Notes: generated by a model from the letters alone, not told the origin. 64,000 nt of DNA from Nitrosovibrio sp. Nv4 (GCA_945860135.1 CAMAPK010000006.1:26482-90481); one strand, 5' to 3'. Positions 18,992-28,223 are shown, numbered from the stretch's first letter. Translations and numbers: made by a program.

Positions 18992-19441
18992 TTAGCGGCG
19001 GTGCCGCATTTCCTTTTTGCGCTCGTATCCTACCAGCTTGGAGAGATCGAGCATTTCTTCCGCCAGCAGTTCCAATACGTCATCCAGCGTAAGGATGCCC
19101 ACCAGGCCGCCGTGCTCATCCACGATCGGCAGGCGCCTTACCGTCTTGCTGCGCATATATTGAATCGCCTCGAAAATCTCCGTGCTGTCCTTTAACGTGA
19201 ACAGCTCCGGCGCCATGATATCACCCACAGTGATGACCATGTGATCGAGTTCCGGTGCCATGATTTCCACTACCAGATCACGGTCGGTGACTATTCCCAC
19301 CGGAACCCGGATCCCGCTGCGGTCCTCGACCACCAGCACATCGCCTACATGATGCTGCCGCATCAGCTTGGCCGCTTCCATGACGGTTTCATCACGTTGC
19401 ATGACAACAACTTCTCTAGTGCAAATATCACCGACCGGCAT
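18992..19441 (-). CDS. Two-CBS-domain protein
   Basis: 149 residues forming one Bateman pair. CBS1 covers about residues 7-65 (TVMEAAKLMRQHHVGDVLVV, GIVTDRDLVVEIM) and CBS2 about 70-130 (STEIFEAIQYMRSKTVRRLPIV, GILTLDDVLELLAEEM). Such modules bind adenine nucleotides and act as energy sensors; no effector domain is attached. AAGGAGG precedes the ATG. The next gene upstream is a truncated paralogue, and HPF follows 16 bp downstream, probably on the same transcript. Confidence 0.9.
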   Translation of the reverse strand: MPVGDICTREVVVMQRDETVMEAAKLMRQHHVGDVLVVEDRSGIRVPVGIVTDRDLVVEIMAPELDHMVITVGDIMAPELFTLKDSTEIFEAIQYMRSKTVRRLPIVDEHGGLVGILTLDDVLELLAEEMLDLSKLVGYERKKEMRHRR

Positions 19442-19537
19442 GATGCCCTCCTTGTAAGATTACGTAATTAAGCGCCACTATTTATGGCGAATGCTATTGA
19501 CACGATCCGTGGTGATAAGCGCTACACCTGGCTGACA

Positions 19538-19783
19538 CTAAAGTACATGCAGGTCGATGACATCGCCTACGGTGATGACCATGTAATCGAGTTCCGGCGC
19601 CATGATTTCTACCACCAGATCGTGGTCGGTGATAATGCCTAGAGGAATCTGTTCACCGTCACGCTCTTCTACCACCTGCAAATCACACACCCGGTGCTGA
19701 CGCATCAGCTTGGCCGCCTCCAGCACGGTATGGTCACGCTGCACCACGATGACGGTATGCTCGCAAATCTCTCCACCAGACAT
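19538..19783 (-). CDS. Single-CBS truncated paralogue of the neighbouring CBS protein
   Basis: 81 residues from the ATG at 19783, which has GGGAGG upstream. The body (EICEHTVIVVQRDHTVLEAA, then DLVVEIMAPELDYMVITVGD) is clearly homologous to residues 5-75 of the CBS protein at 18992-19441. The reading frame stops after VIDLHVL, where the paralogue enters its second CBS domain. The strong ribosome-binding site and intact first domain argue for a translated half-module that could dimerise; a decaying duplicate is the alternative. Confidence 0.75.
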   Translation of the reverse strand: MSGGEICEHTVIVVQRDHTVLEAAKLMRQHRVCDLQVVEERDGEQIPLGIITDHDLVVEIMAPELDYMVITVGDVIDLHVL

Positions 19784-19836
19784 GACAGCCTCCCATTGCA
19801 TGCACCGCACAGCCAAACTAAGGTCGGGTCCGCGGA

Positions 19837-20343
19837 TTAATGCGTCCAGCTCACGCGCAACAGATTTTCCTCCGGGTTATAGTGATACTGCAGTTCGCCC
19901 TGATAAGCATGATGCAAGGCTTCGCCGATGCCGCGGGCGAGATGGATATCGGTGGTCGTCACCAGTGTGGCGCCCTCTTTTTCTTCCACTGCCATGATGC
20001 GTTTGAGCGGATGTTCCGCCCGCGCATGTTTTTCCTGGTTGTGCACCAGTTGCATGATTTCATCGCGATGCGTACGGAAGAATTCTCCCTGCAGGGTTAC
20101 AAAACCGGCAGGATAGTGGTCATGCAGCCGATGACAGGCGGGACAGGTCTGCTGATGCGCATCCGCCGGCGCCGAACGCCACTGCCAGCGTCCTTCATGA
20201 AATACCGCGCCGCATTGTGGGCAGACGGTCGGCTCCGGCAGTTTGCCCTTGGTCTTGTAGGCGTCATGCACGCGCTCCTGAAAAATCCCGTCGTGCCGAG
20301 GGATTTGGTGAAAACCGGTGGAGACAACGCTTTGAGTTCCCAT
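19837..20343 (-). CDS. BCAM0308 family protein with zinc-ribbon
   Basis: About 168 residues. CPQCGAVFHEGRWQW near 40 and CPACHRLHDHYPAG near 67 make a two-knuckle zinc ribbon of the NMD3-like/BCAM0308 type; the C-terminal half (VTTTDIHLARGIGEALHHAYQGEL) is the conserved second domain. Molecular function is unknown. ATG 20343 is preferred because AAGGA lies eight bases upstream; ATG 20352 lies against the ribosome-binding site. The family name comes from a gene of the Burkholderia low-oxygen locus, and the neighbours (Hsp20, CBS, HPF) fit that context. Confidence 0.8.
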   Translation of the reverse strand: MGTQSVVSTGFHQIPRHDGIFQERVHDAYKTKGKLPEPTVCPQCGAVFHEGRWQWRSAPADAHQQTCPACHRLHDHYPAGFVTLQGEFFRTHRDEIMQLVHNQEKHARAEHPLKRIMAVEEKEGATLVTTTDIHLARGIGEALHHAYQGELQYHYNPEENLLRVSWTH

Positions 20344-20404
20344 GATAAACATCCTTTAGTATCAAACAGAGAATATTGTTCTTCCGCAATCAAAATTGTC
20401 CGCG

Positions 20405-20860
20405 TTATTTGATCTCCAACTGCTTGGCGGCACTTCCATTTTTCTTCGGTAGCGTCAGCTCCAGCATGCCATTTTCATACTTGGCCTGGGCCTGGGACTC
20501 ATCCACCTCACTATCCAGAGTAAAGCTGCGATAGCTCGAGCCTTGGCGGCACTCGCGGCAAATGACTCTCTCGCCTTCCTTTTCCTCTTTTTCCCGTTTG
20601 CTCTCGGCACTGATGGAAACCCGGTTGCCATCCACTTGCACCTTGACGTCTTCTTTCTTGACCCTGGGGATTTGCGCACGCACGGTATAAGCCTTGTCAT
20701 TCTCGCTCAAATCCATCTTGATGCGCGGCGCGGTATCCATCTCCATGGAAAAGGGACGCATGCCGAAACCGCGGAACCAGTCATCCATATCAGCGAACGG
20801 GTCGAAGCGCACCATATCGCTGACCACAGGGAGGGGGGACCGCTGAATGATATTTGCCAT
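20405..20860 (-). CDS. Hsp20/alpha-crystallin small heat-shock protein (copy 1)
   Basis: 151 residues: a short N-terminal arm (MVRFDPFADMDDWFRGFGMR), an alpha-crystallin domain about 45-140 (TVRAQIPRVKKEDVKVQVDG, LELTLPKK), and a C-terminal QLEIK with an I-X-I/V-like tail. It is an ATP-independent holdase. An unusual CRECRQG stretch sits in the domain where the copy at 40997-41428 has RAERYYG, giving a potential metal-binding or redox-sensitive CX2C. AAAGGAG precedes the ATG. It is one of three Hsp20 genes in the window. Confidence 0.92.
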   Translation of the reverse strand: MANIIQRSPLPVVSDMVRFDPFADMDDWFRGFGMRPFSMEMDTAPRIKMDLSENDKAYTVRAQIPRVKKEDVKVQVDGNRVSISAESKREKEEKEGERVICRECRQGSSYRSFTLDSEVDESQAQAKYENGMLELTLPKKNGSAAKQLEIK

Positions 20861-21018
20861 GATCTTGCTCCTTTATGAAATGTAAGTATTGCTCTAACTG
20901 CCACTGTTGCGCTCGATTGCAGCCGGGCCTGACAGCCGCCCAACTGCATGGGATGTAGCGTCCGTCGCCATTCGTTATTGCAGGCTTGCGCTCACCTGCC
21001 ATCGATCTATTACTTGAC

Positions 21019-21363
21019 CTATCTGCTCATGTCGTGCAGCTGGCACTGCAGCAACATGCGATTGCCATAGTGGGCATCGGTGATGTTGATTGCGACAGGG
21101 AAAGTCGTGCCGTCCTTGCGCCGGGCGACCGACTCGAAGCGCGATTCCTGGCCGCGCAGATGCGACCCGACCATGCTCATGAACCTGTCAGGATCAAGCA
21201 CGTCCAGATCTGCCATGACATGTGCCACCAGTTCTTCTCTGGCATAGCCGAGACTGCTGCAGCACCGTTCGTCTGCATAGGCCACGCGCCCGTTGCCGTC
21301 CACATAGAACAGCGGATCGCGCTTGCCAGCGGCGGATGCGGTGAAATGCTCTGATTCTCTCAT
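21019..21363 (-). CDS. Stand-alone PAS domain protein
   Basis: 114 residues from ATG 21363 (GGAGT upstream). A single PAS/PAC unit fills the protein: DPLFYVDGNGRVAYADERCC near 17, SLGYAREELVAHVMADLDVL near 40, and SVARRKDGTTFPVAINITD near 80. No output domain is attached, so it probably acts as a soluble sensor that binds a partner. In-frame sequence upstream to 21465 lacks features and a ribosome-binding site. The gene stands between an Hsp20 gene and a DUF2934 gene. Confidence 0.82.
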   Translation of the reverse strand: MRESEHFTASAAGKRDPLFYVDGNGRVAYADERCCSSLGYAREELVAHVMADLDVLDPDRFMSMVGSHLRGQESRFESVARRKDGTTFPVAINITDAHYGNRMLLQCQLHDMSR

Positions 21364-21494
21364 GGTGATTACTCCGCAGCTTCCAGCTGCATCAGCTTTG
21401 CCAAATCTTCCGGTTACAGTTGCAAACCGCCCCAGTGATATTTCTCCGGCCGTCACCTCGCCCACTCAATTGCTGCCAGTCTGTGCGTCCAATT

Positions 21495-21869
21495 TCAGTG
21501 GTACACCATGCTGTCTATCTCGGCTTCAGCCTCCAGCCAATCCAGCATGGGATCACCGCCATCGAAACCGCGCCGCTCGGCACGGTAATAAGCAGCGATA
21601 GCGATCATCTCTTGTCTATCCTCTCCGTTTCCCGTGCGCTGCGCCCGACCGGCCGGCGCGCTGTCGCTGGCTGGGCGCGCCGCAATTCTCCCGCTTGCTG
21701 CCGCAGACTTGCTCTGGCCCGCGTTCCCGGACGATTTAATCTCAGCTTTATTGACCACCCTGGCAGGAGCGCTCTTGGCCCCGTGTTGAACCGGTTTGAC
21801 AGCGATCTTCTTGCCCGCCACGGCAGGACTGCTCTTCTGTACTGACCCAGCTTTACTTGACTTAAGCAT
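21495..21869 (-). CDS. DUF2934 domain protein with basic Ala/Lys-rich N-terminus
   Basis: About 124 residues from ATG 21869, which has AGGAGGT seven bases upstream (ATG 21875 is too close to it). Residues 1-80 are rich in Lys, Ala and Ser (SSKAGSVQKSSPAVAGKK) and look disordered and possibly nucleic-acid binding. The last 40 residues (IAIAAYYRAERRGFDGG, DWLEAEAEID) are a DUF2934 module. Function is unknown. Members of this family are common in stress and low-oxygen regions. Confidence 0.8.
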   Translation of the reverse strand: MLKSSKAGSVQKSSPAVAGKKIAVKPVQHGAKSAPARVVNKAEIKSSGNAGQSKSAAASGRIAARPASDSAPAGRAQRTGNGEDRQEMIAIAAYYRAERRGFDGGDPMLDWLEAEAEIDSMVYH

Positions 21870-22155
21870 TTTCATACCTCCTGAATATCGGTTGAATGAA
21901 GCAGCCGTCCCGCATGACTGCCAATTGCCGCAATTTCATTTCTGGAGCAGGCCGGCAACTGAGACCCGTAGCGCCTGCTAGCGTGCCCTCAGCCTGCTGA
22001 AGGCATGAATATCTTGATATCTTCTTAAAAGGATAGAACTTTATTGATGACCAGTGAATAAGCAGGAGGCCTATTCTCGAGTAGGAAAAACCCTTAAAAA
22101 TGGGGGGAGCGAACGATGTGTTATCAGCGCAACTCGGCTCCTTGCCAATTCCCCG

Positions 22156-23133
22156 CTACAGCAACCCATCCATTGACACGCCATCATGCTTCAACATCTT
22201 GCGCAGTATTTGCAGCGCTTCCAGTTGGATCTGCCGCACCCGCTCGCGGGTCAGCTCAAGACCTTCCGCCAGTTGTTCGAGCGTCTGGGTTTCATAACCG
22301 TTGAGACCGTAGCGCTGCTCGATTACGCAGCGCTGTCGCTCGCTTAAGCGTTTTAGCCATGCATGTACCTGCTGCTGCATTTCAGACTGCTCCAGCATCA
22401 GATCAGGAGTGGGGGTATGGTCATCGACGATGCCGTCGCCGATGGACAGCAGCGGATCGATGTCGAGCGGCGCATCCAATGAAATCGCGCCATTGTTCAG
22501 CGACAGCACCCAGCGCACTTCCTCCACCGGGCGCCCCAGCAGATATGCCACATCTTCCGCCTTGGGCTCTCTGCCAAGATGCGCCTCCAGGTGACGGAAG
22601 GCGCGCAGTACGATATTCAGATCCTTGATGACGTGCACCGGCAGGCGGATGGTGCGTGACTGATTCATGATGGCGCGCTCGATGTTCTGGCGAATCCACC
22701 AGGTGGCATAAGTGGAGAAACGGAATCCGCGCTCCGGATCGAACTTGTCCAGCGCATGCATCATCCCCATGTTGCCTTCTTCGATCAGGTCCAGCAAGGC
22801 GACGCCATGATTGGGATTGGTATAGCGTTTGGCGATATTCACCACCAGCCGCAGATTGCACTCGATCATTTTCTGCCGTGCAGCGAAATCTCCCTGCTTG
22901 ACCCGCCGCGCCAGCGCCGCCTCCTCCTGCGCGCTCAACAGCGCGTTAAGGCCGATCTCTTTGAAATAAATCTGGGTGACGTCGGTCTGCTGGGCATCAG
23001 CGAAGACCACGGCCTCGACTTTGGCTGGCGCGCTTTCACCTTCCTCAGTGCACGCATCGTCCGCTTGGGATGGCCAATAAGTCTCGCCACTGATGGGTGC
23101 AACTCCGCATTCTTCACTGATCGTATGCTCCAT
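22156..23133 (-). CDS. rpoS: RNA polymerase sigma factor RpoS
   Basis: 325-residue sigma-70-family factor. It has region 1.2 ([20 protein letters not shown]), region 2 with [33 protein letters not shown] and [15 protein letters not shown], region 3 ([12 protein letters not shown]), and region 4 ([34 protein letters not shown]). Size and the lack of the large 1.1 region and non-conserved insert separate it from RpoD. It directs stationary-phase and general stress transcription. AGGAG lies eight bases before the ATG. It is not beside nlpD or mutS. Confidence 0.92.
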   Translation of the reverse strand: MEHTISEECGVAPISGETYWPSQADDACTEEGESAPAKVEAVVFADAQQTDVTQIYFKEIGLNALLSAQEEAALARRVKQGDFAARQKMIECNLRLVVNIAKRYTNPNHGVALLDLIEEGNMGMMHALDKFDPERGFRFSTYATWWIRQNIERAIMNQSRTIRLPVHVIKDLNIVLRAFRHLEAHLGREPKAEDVAYLLGRPVEEVRWVLSLNNGAISLDAPLDIDPLLSIGDGIVDDHTPTPDLMLEQSEMQQQVHAWLKRLSERQRCVIEQRYGLNGYETQTLEQLAEGLELTRERVRQIQLEALQILRKMLKHDGVSMDGLL

Positions 23134-23192
23134 CTGCTCAGCTCCTGTTTGTTTATGACAGATGCACGATAAGGCAGACGCCGTGACAATGG

Positions 23193-23211
23193 GATAAGCA
23201 AACGGCTTATT
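23193..23211. promoter_or_regulatory. Small dyad upstream of rpoS
   Basis: ATAAGC and GCTTAT arms separated by five bases form a short inverted repeat about 60-80 bp upstream of the rpoS start, followed by a very AT-rich stretch (23220-23245) that could hold the promoter. This is a candidate regulatory site only; no regulator can be named. Confidence 0.25.
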
Positions 23212-23354
23212 CCAGACTAAGGATAATTCTTATAATTATGGTTTTTGCGTAATGCTGCCGGGATCGGCGAGGTATGTGGCGGGGATAAAAGCGCTCGGGC
23301 TGGAGCGCAGCGCGTGGGGGATGCAATGGCATGACTGCCGGCTACGGCAAGTTG

Positions 23355-24014
23355 TTACACCTGGATGACGTTGCACAGTATCGCCAGGCGAACCAGTTGG
23401 GCGGCATTCTCCAGCTTCAGCTTGCGCATGATGTTGGTGTGGTGCACGCCGACCGTCTTGGGACTGATGGAAAGCAGGGTGGCAATCTGTATCACTGAAT
23501 TCCCTTCCGCCAGCAGTCTGAACAACTGGAATTCACGCTTGGACAGAACACTCAAGGGGTCTGCCGGGATATCGTGGAGCGTCATGTCGGCCACCATGCC
23601 CGAGACCAGCTCCGGATCGACATACAAGCGCCCCCGCTTTACCTGACGCACCGCTTCAATCATTTGTCCGGGGCTACCCTGCTTGGTGAGGTAGCCGGTG
23701 GCGCCCATCTGCAGTGCACGCTGGATCATGGTTTCATTGCTGTACATGCTGAATACCAGAATGCGTGCATCCGGATCGCGCGCGCGGATGCGGCGCAGGG
23801 TTTCCAGCCCGCCGGTGCCCGCCATGTTGAGGTCAAGAATCACTACATCGGGTTTGCACTCGCGGTACAGCGCGTAGCCGGTTTCACCATCCTCGGCTTC
23901 CGCCACCACGCGAATGTCCGTGGTGCTTTCAAACAAGCGGCGATAACCGGCGCGCACCACGGGGTGGTCGTCCACCAGCAGCACGGTGATGGGCCTGGAT
24001 TCCATATCAGGCAT
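23355..24014 (-). CDS. NarL/UvrY-type response regulator
   Basis: 219 residues. The receiver domain has the acidic pocket (LLVDDHP) and phospho-acceptor Asp in VVILDLNMAG near 59; a C-terminal LuxR-type helix-turn-helix contains SISPKTVGVHHTNIMRKLKL. It is a DNA-binding output protein. ATG 24014 overlaps the stop of the kinase by 8 bp; ATG 24005 is an alternative, and a longer upstream extension inside the kinase gene is unlikely. The cognate partner is the histidine kinase just upstream. The target promoters are unknown. Confidence 0.92.
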   Translation of the reverse strand: MPDMESRPITVLLVDDHPVVRAGYRRLFESTTDIRVVAEAEDGETGYALYRECKPDVVILDLNMAGTGGLETLRRIRARDPDARILVFSMYSNETMIQRALQMGATGYLTKQGSPGQMIEAVRQVKRGRLYVDPELVSGMVADMTLHDIPADPLSVLSKREFQLFRLLAEGNSVIQIATLLSISPKTVGVHHTNIMRKLKLENAAQLVRLAILCNVIQV

Positions 24015-25221
24015 CGCTTTTCCTTCTCTTCGCCGGCTGCTCTGGCTGCTTAAGCGGCAATCTGACATCGATATGGGTGCCATGGCCCGGCGCACTGCGC
24101 GAAGAAAATTCTCCGCCCGCCGCGATCGCCCGTTCACGCATTCCCAACAACCCCAAGCCGCCGAGTCGCTGCTCGGGATTGTAGCCCCTGCCGTTATCCT
24201 CCACACTCAGCCACAGGGTGTCGGTCATGTCCGTCGCGTCCCGCTTGCGGCTCAGCCGCAGCTGCGCCCGGGTAGCATGGGCATGACTGGCGATATTGTT
24301 GAGCGCTTCCTGCACAATGCGGCAGATGGTGATGTTGACCGTCTCGCCGAGACCCTCAAACTCGCCTTCCAGTGCCAGCTCGCAACTGGTCTCGGGATGA
24401 TGCGCACACCACTGTTTCTTCAGTTCGCGCAGGCTGTCCGCCAACCCCAGCATATCCAGCAATGCCGGACGCAGTTGATGCAGCAGGTCATGCACCACAT
24501 CATGCATTTTGCCGACGCTGTCGCTGATGGCCTGGGCGCCGGCATGGATGGCGGAGTCTGGGCTGGCGCTGTTGGCAATCGCCTTGGCTTCGGCATAAAT
24601 GGCGGTCAGCCACTGCCCCAGTTCGTCATGCAGCTCACGTGCAAGATGGCGGCGCTCCTCTTCCTGCAGCTTGAACATGCTCTGCGTCAACTGCCGGTTC
24701 TCGCGCAACAGCTCGAGGTTGCGGCGCGCCACATCTTTGAGCTGATCGATGTCGGTCATCACCGTGCGCCCGCCCGCCCCGCCGCTCACGACGGAAGATT
24801 CCAGGCGGACAAAGCGGGCTTTGCCGCCACGAATTTTAATTCTCAGCTCGGTAACAATGTTGCCGCTGGTATGAAAAATATCGTGCAGATGCTGCAGAAA
24901 TGCGTGGATATCGCCTTCGGCCACATGCGTGATAAAAGGCTGGCCGACAAGGTGGGCACGCTCCACCCCCAGCATGGTGGAACCGGTCAGGTTTATTTCC
25001 AGCACGCGTCCGCTCTTATCCAGGGTAAAGTAACCCACCGGTGCATAGTCATACAAGACGGCGTAACGATCGCGCGTTTCCTCCAGTTGCTGCTGCGCTT
25101 CCCGGAGTTCGTAGTTCTGCATCTCCAGTTCTACCCGGTGAGCCTGCAGATCGGCGATCAGCTCCGTTTTACTGCGAGTTTCACTGTCATCAAACCTTTT
25201 GCGTTCCCGCTCCTGCGTCAT
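24007..25221 (-). CDS. PAS-containing HisKA_3 sensor histidine kinase
   Basis: About 404 residues without membrane segments. A coiled N-terminus leads into a PAS domain (YAVLYDYAPVGYFTLDKSGR near 50), then HisKA_3 with ERRHLARELHDELGQWL around the phosphorylated His near 205, and an HATPase with VEDNGRGYNPEQ and GGLGLLGMRERA. It is a cytoplasmic NarX/DegS-like kinase paired with the downstream NarL-type regulator. ATG 25221 forms ATGA with the end of the CheB-CheR fusion, coupling the three genes. The PAS ligand is unknown. Confidence 0.9.
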   Translation of the reverse strand: MTQERERKRFDDSETRSKTELIADLQAHRVELEMQNYELREAQQQLEETRDRYAVLYDYAPVGYFTLDKSGRVLEINLTGSTMLGVERAHLVGQPFITHVAEGDIHAFLQHLHDIFHTSGNIVTELRIKIRGGKARFVRLESSVVSGGAGGRTVMTDIDQLKDVARRNLELLRENRQLTQSMFKLQEEERRHLARELHDELGQWLTAIYAEAKAIANSASPDSAIHAGAQAISDSVGKMHDVVHDLLHQLRPALLDMLGLADSLRELKKQWCAHHPETSCELALEGEFEGLGETVNITICRIVQEALNNIASHAHATRAQLRLSRKRDATDMTDTLWLSVEDNGRGYNPEQRLGGLGLLGMRERAIAAGGEFSSRSAPGHGTHIDVRLPLKQPEQPAKRRKSDA

Positions 25222-28200
25222 ACCACCTCCCTCTCGGTAAGCGCGATGGTAGCTGGCTTGCCAGCATCGTCCAGCAATACGGTGGTGGTCAGCCACACCT
25301 TGAAGATGCGCCCATCCCTGGCGCGGCGCAGGCTTTCGCAGGGCGGCGCTGTTTCACCCTGGCGCAGCCGCTCCCTCAGCACATGCATATCCGCGCGCGC
25401 CGCGTCGGGGATCAGCACAGCGGCGTTGAGCTGCAGCGCCTGTTCCTCGCTGTAACCATACATCTCGGTTGCGCGCCGATTCCAAGCCAGAATACGGCCA
25501 GAAAAATCCTGCAGCATGACGGCATCGCTGGCATCGCGCACCACCGCCGCCAAACGCCGTTCCTGCTGTAACGCCTGGCGCAGGCGTTCCGCATCCTTGA
25601 TGCTGTCGATGCCGATAAACGCCAGCACCGCACCTTCGATGCGATTATCCAGCGTGCGGTAGGGACGCATGCGCAAGGTGTACCAGTGCCCATCATGATC
25701 CTGCAGTTCGACAGATTGCGGCACCATGCTGTCGATCACCTGCTGCACCCTTTGCTCCAGATCGGGGAGTTCGAAATTGGGACGAATATTGCCGAGAGGC
25801 CGGCCGATGTCGGTATCAATCAGATTCAGCAGTGGTTTTGCGGCAGAGGTGAAACGCCGGATGCGCAGATCCGCGTGCAGGATCACGATCGCCAGCTCGA
25901 TGCTTGCCAGTAAATTGCTGAAGTCATTGTTGACCCGGTTCAATTCCTGGTTGCGGTTCTCGTGCTCCTCGATGATTGTGGCCAGTTCCTCGTTGGTGGA
26001 CTGCAGCTCTTCCTTGGCGGTTTCCAGCTCCTCGTTGGTGCTTTGCAACTCTTCATTGGCGGACTGGACCTCCTCATTGGCGGACTGCAACTCCTCGTTA
26101 GTCGCCTCCTGATCCTCGATGATGGATTGCATGTATTCCCGTTCCGCAAGCAACTCATTTTCCAGCTCCTGGATGTGCAGGCTGCTGGCATCTGCAGCGT
26201 CCGGCTCCAGCTTGGTCTTCCGGACTACGGCAGCTTCTGTGCCAGGCTCAAACAGCACCAGATAATTTGAGGCAGCGGCTTCCGCATGCGCAAGCGGCAG
26301 CACCTGCAGATTTATCCTGCGGACGCTATCATTCTCGTGTAACTGCACTCCTTCCTTGCGCACCGCGCTGTGCTCCTTGATTGCCTGCTGCACCAGCGTG
26401 CGCAGTTCCAGCACCAGATCCGGGCGTGCCATCTTCAGCAGATTGAGGCTGGCGCTACCGGCAGGCGGCTGGATGTAAGGGCCGGTTTGGCCGCGGAATT
26501 GGAGTATCTGCATGTCCTGATTGATGATCACGCCCGGCGGCCCGTACTTCTCCAGAATCAGTTGCTCGGCCTCCTGCTGCACCGTGGTCGGGGATGACAT
26601 AGCTGTGCGCATGGATGGAATTACGGCAAACGGCGGCATGGCGTAAGGCATGCTGATGAAATCAGTGCCCGTCCGGAATGCCACGGGCTTGCGGGTGTAA
26701 ATCTTGTTTTTCTTGTCCAGCAGGGAAAAAAGCTCCGTTTCGCTGCCGATGCTCTCCGATGTGCCCAGCATCAGGTAGCCCTCGGCGCGCAAGGCATAGT
26801 GAAAAGTGTGCAATACTTTTTTCTGCAGTACCGGACCAAGATAAATCATCAGGTTGCGGCAGCAGATCAGGTCGATGCGCGAAAAAGGCGGGTCCTTGGT
26901 GACGTTCTGCAGTGCGAACACGCAGACGTCGCGGATCGGCTTGCAGATCTGGTAGCCGGTTGCCGTCTTGACAAAAAACCGCTGCAGCCGTGCCGGCTCC
27001 ACGTCTTCGGTTATTCTTTGCGGATAGATGCCCTGGCGCGCCCTATCGATGGCTTCTTTGTCGATATCGGAGGCGAAGATCTGGAGGCGGGTGGTGCCGA
27101 CGTTATCGCCGAGAAATTCAAACAAAGCCATCGCGACCGAATAAACCTCCTCGCCGGTGGAACAGGCCGGTATCCAGATGCGTAACGGCAGCTCACTGGC
27201 ACGGCCTGTCATGAGCCGCGGGAAAATTTCTTTCTTGAGCGCATCGAAAGTTTCCGGGTCACGGAAAAAACTGGTGACATTGATCAGCATGTCCTGAAAC
27301 AGCGCATCCAGTTCTTTCGGGTGCTCCTGCAGAAACTTGACGTAATCTCTTGTTTTGTCCAGTTGATGCAGCACCATGCGCCATTTGATGCGGCGCTGGA
27401 TGGTGTTCTGCTTGTAATGCGTGAAGTCGATGCCGGTACGTGTGCGCAACAGCAGGAATATTTTGTTCAAGTTAATGTTCTTGTCGCCTTCCTCCAGCGC
27501 TTCCGGCGAGACGGCCAGCAACTCCTGCCGCAGGTAAGGGTGGCGTGCGATGCGCGCCAACTCGTTGGCAATGTTCTCCGGCGGCAGGACGAAATCCACA
27601 TGGCCTGCGGCAATCGCGCTGTGCGGCATGCCGCTGTACTCGGCGGAATCCTCGCTTTGGGCAAAAGTGATGCCGCCTGCCGCCTTGATTGCCTGCAGGC
27701 CCAAGGTGCCATCCGATGCCGTGCCCGACAGAATGACCCCGATCGCATTGTTCTGCCGGTCCTGCGCCAGACTCTGAAAGAAATCGTCTATCGGCATGTG
27801 CTTGCCGCGCAGGTCCGGACGCGGCATCAGGTGCAATATGCCGTGCAGCAGCGCCAGGGTGCAGTTGGGCGGCATGACATAAATGTAGTTGGGTTCGATT
27901 CGTATGCCATCGCTCGCTTCGAGTACCGGCAGGGACGTTGCGCGTGTCATCAGTTCCGGCAGCAGACTGATATGTTTGGGATCGAGATGCTGCACCAGCA
28001 CAAAGGCCATATTGGTGTCCAGCGGCAGCGCCTTGAGCAGTCTGGTGAATGCACTCAGTCCGCCGGCGGAGGCGCCGATGCCCACCACCGGAAATTGATT
28101 CGGCGGTGCGCCCGACGGCGTGGCATCCGCATTCGCTGTGGCAACGGGAGGGGTTGATTTTCTGGCCATAGGTGCCGTTAGGGGCAAGTTATGCGGTAAT

Positions 28201-28223
28201 TCTGGATACAGCGGTTCCTTCAT
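25218..28223 (-). CDS. CheB methylesterase-CheR methyltransferase-PAS fusion protein
   Basis: 1001 residues. The CheB domain comes first (VVGIGASAGGLSAF near 46, LVQHLDPKH, LSGTASDGTLG with catalytic Ser/His/Asp), with no CheY-like receiver. The CheR domain follows (VTSFFRDPETFDALKKEI, IPACSTGEEVYSVAMAL for SAM, LICCRNLMIYL). A long coiled coil of repeated NEELQS units lies around 715-765, then two PAS-type modules. No other che or receptor genes are nearby, so it likely feeds the kinase and regulator translated from the same mRNA. An alternative start near MARKSTPP is possible. Confidence 0.9.
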   Translation of the reverse strand: MKEPLYPELPHNLPLTAPMARKSTPPVATANADATPSGAPPNQFPVVGIGASAGGLSAFTRLLKALPLDTNMAFVLVQHLDPKHISLLPELMTRATSLPVLEASDGIRIEPNYIYVMPPNCTLALLHGILHLMPRPDLRGKHMPIDDFFQSLAQDRQNNAIGVILSGTASDGTLGLQAIKAAGGITFAQSEDSAEYSGMPHSAIAAGHVDFVLPPENIANELARIARHPYLRQELLAVSPEALEEGDKNINLNKIFLLLRTRTGIDFTHYKQNTIQRRIKWRMVLHQLDKTRDYVKFLQEHPKELDALFQDMLINVTSFFRDPETFDALKKEIFPRLMTGRASELPLRIWIPACSTGEEVYSVAMALFEFLGDNVGTTRLQIFASDIDKEAIDRARQGIYPQRITEDVEPARLQRFFVKTATGYQICKPIRDVCVFALQNVTKDPPFSRIDLICCRNLMIYLGPVLQKKVLHTFHYALRAEGYLMLGTSESIGSETELFSLLDKKNKIYTRKPVAFRTGTDFISMPYAMPPFAVIPSMRTAMSSPTTVQQEAEQLILEKYGPPGVIINQDMQILQFRGQTGPYIQPPAGSASLNLLKMARPDLVLELRTLVQQAIKEHSAVRKEGVQLHENDSVRRINLQVLPLAHAEAAASNYLVLFEPGTEAAVVRKTKLEPDAADASSLHIQELENELLAEREYMQSIIEDQEATNEELQSANEEVQSANEELQSTNEELETAKEELQSTNEELATIIEEHENRNQELNRVNNDFSNLLASIELAIVILHADLRIRRFTSAAKPLLNLIDTDIGRPLGNIRPNFELPDLEQRVQQVIDSMVPQSVELQDHDGHWYTLRMRPYRTLDNRIEGAVLAFIGIDSIKDAERLRQALQQERRLAAVVRDASDAVMLQDFSGRILAWNRRATEMYGYSEEQALQLNAAVLIPDAARADMHVLRERLRQGETAPPCESLRRARDGRIFKVWLTTTVLLDDAGKPATIALTEREVV
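25975..26120. repeat. Internal repeats encoding NEELQS-type coiled coil
   Basis: Within the CheB-CheR fusion gene, imperfect units of about 21 bases are repeated head to tail and encode heptads such as NEELQSANEEV. The region is a protein coiled coil shared by this family, and the DNA repetition is a consequence of it. Confidence 0.7.

Noticed and set aside
22060..22085. CCTATTCTCGAGTAGG palindrome after rpoS as a terminator
   Set aside because: No T-tract follows in the rpoS reading direction, so it does not qualify as a Rho-independent terminator.
23986..25455. Plus-strand 489-codon frame
   Set aside because: Antisense to the histidine kinase; the Gln/His/Ala-rich product has no family signature.
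25975..26120. Repeated units considered as a CRISPR-like array
   Set aside because: The units are contiguous, in frame, and encode a coiled coil in the CheB-CheR fusion; there are no spacers.
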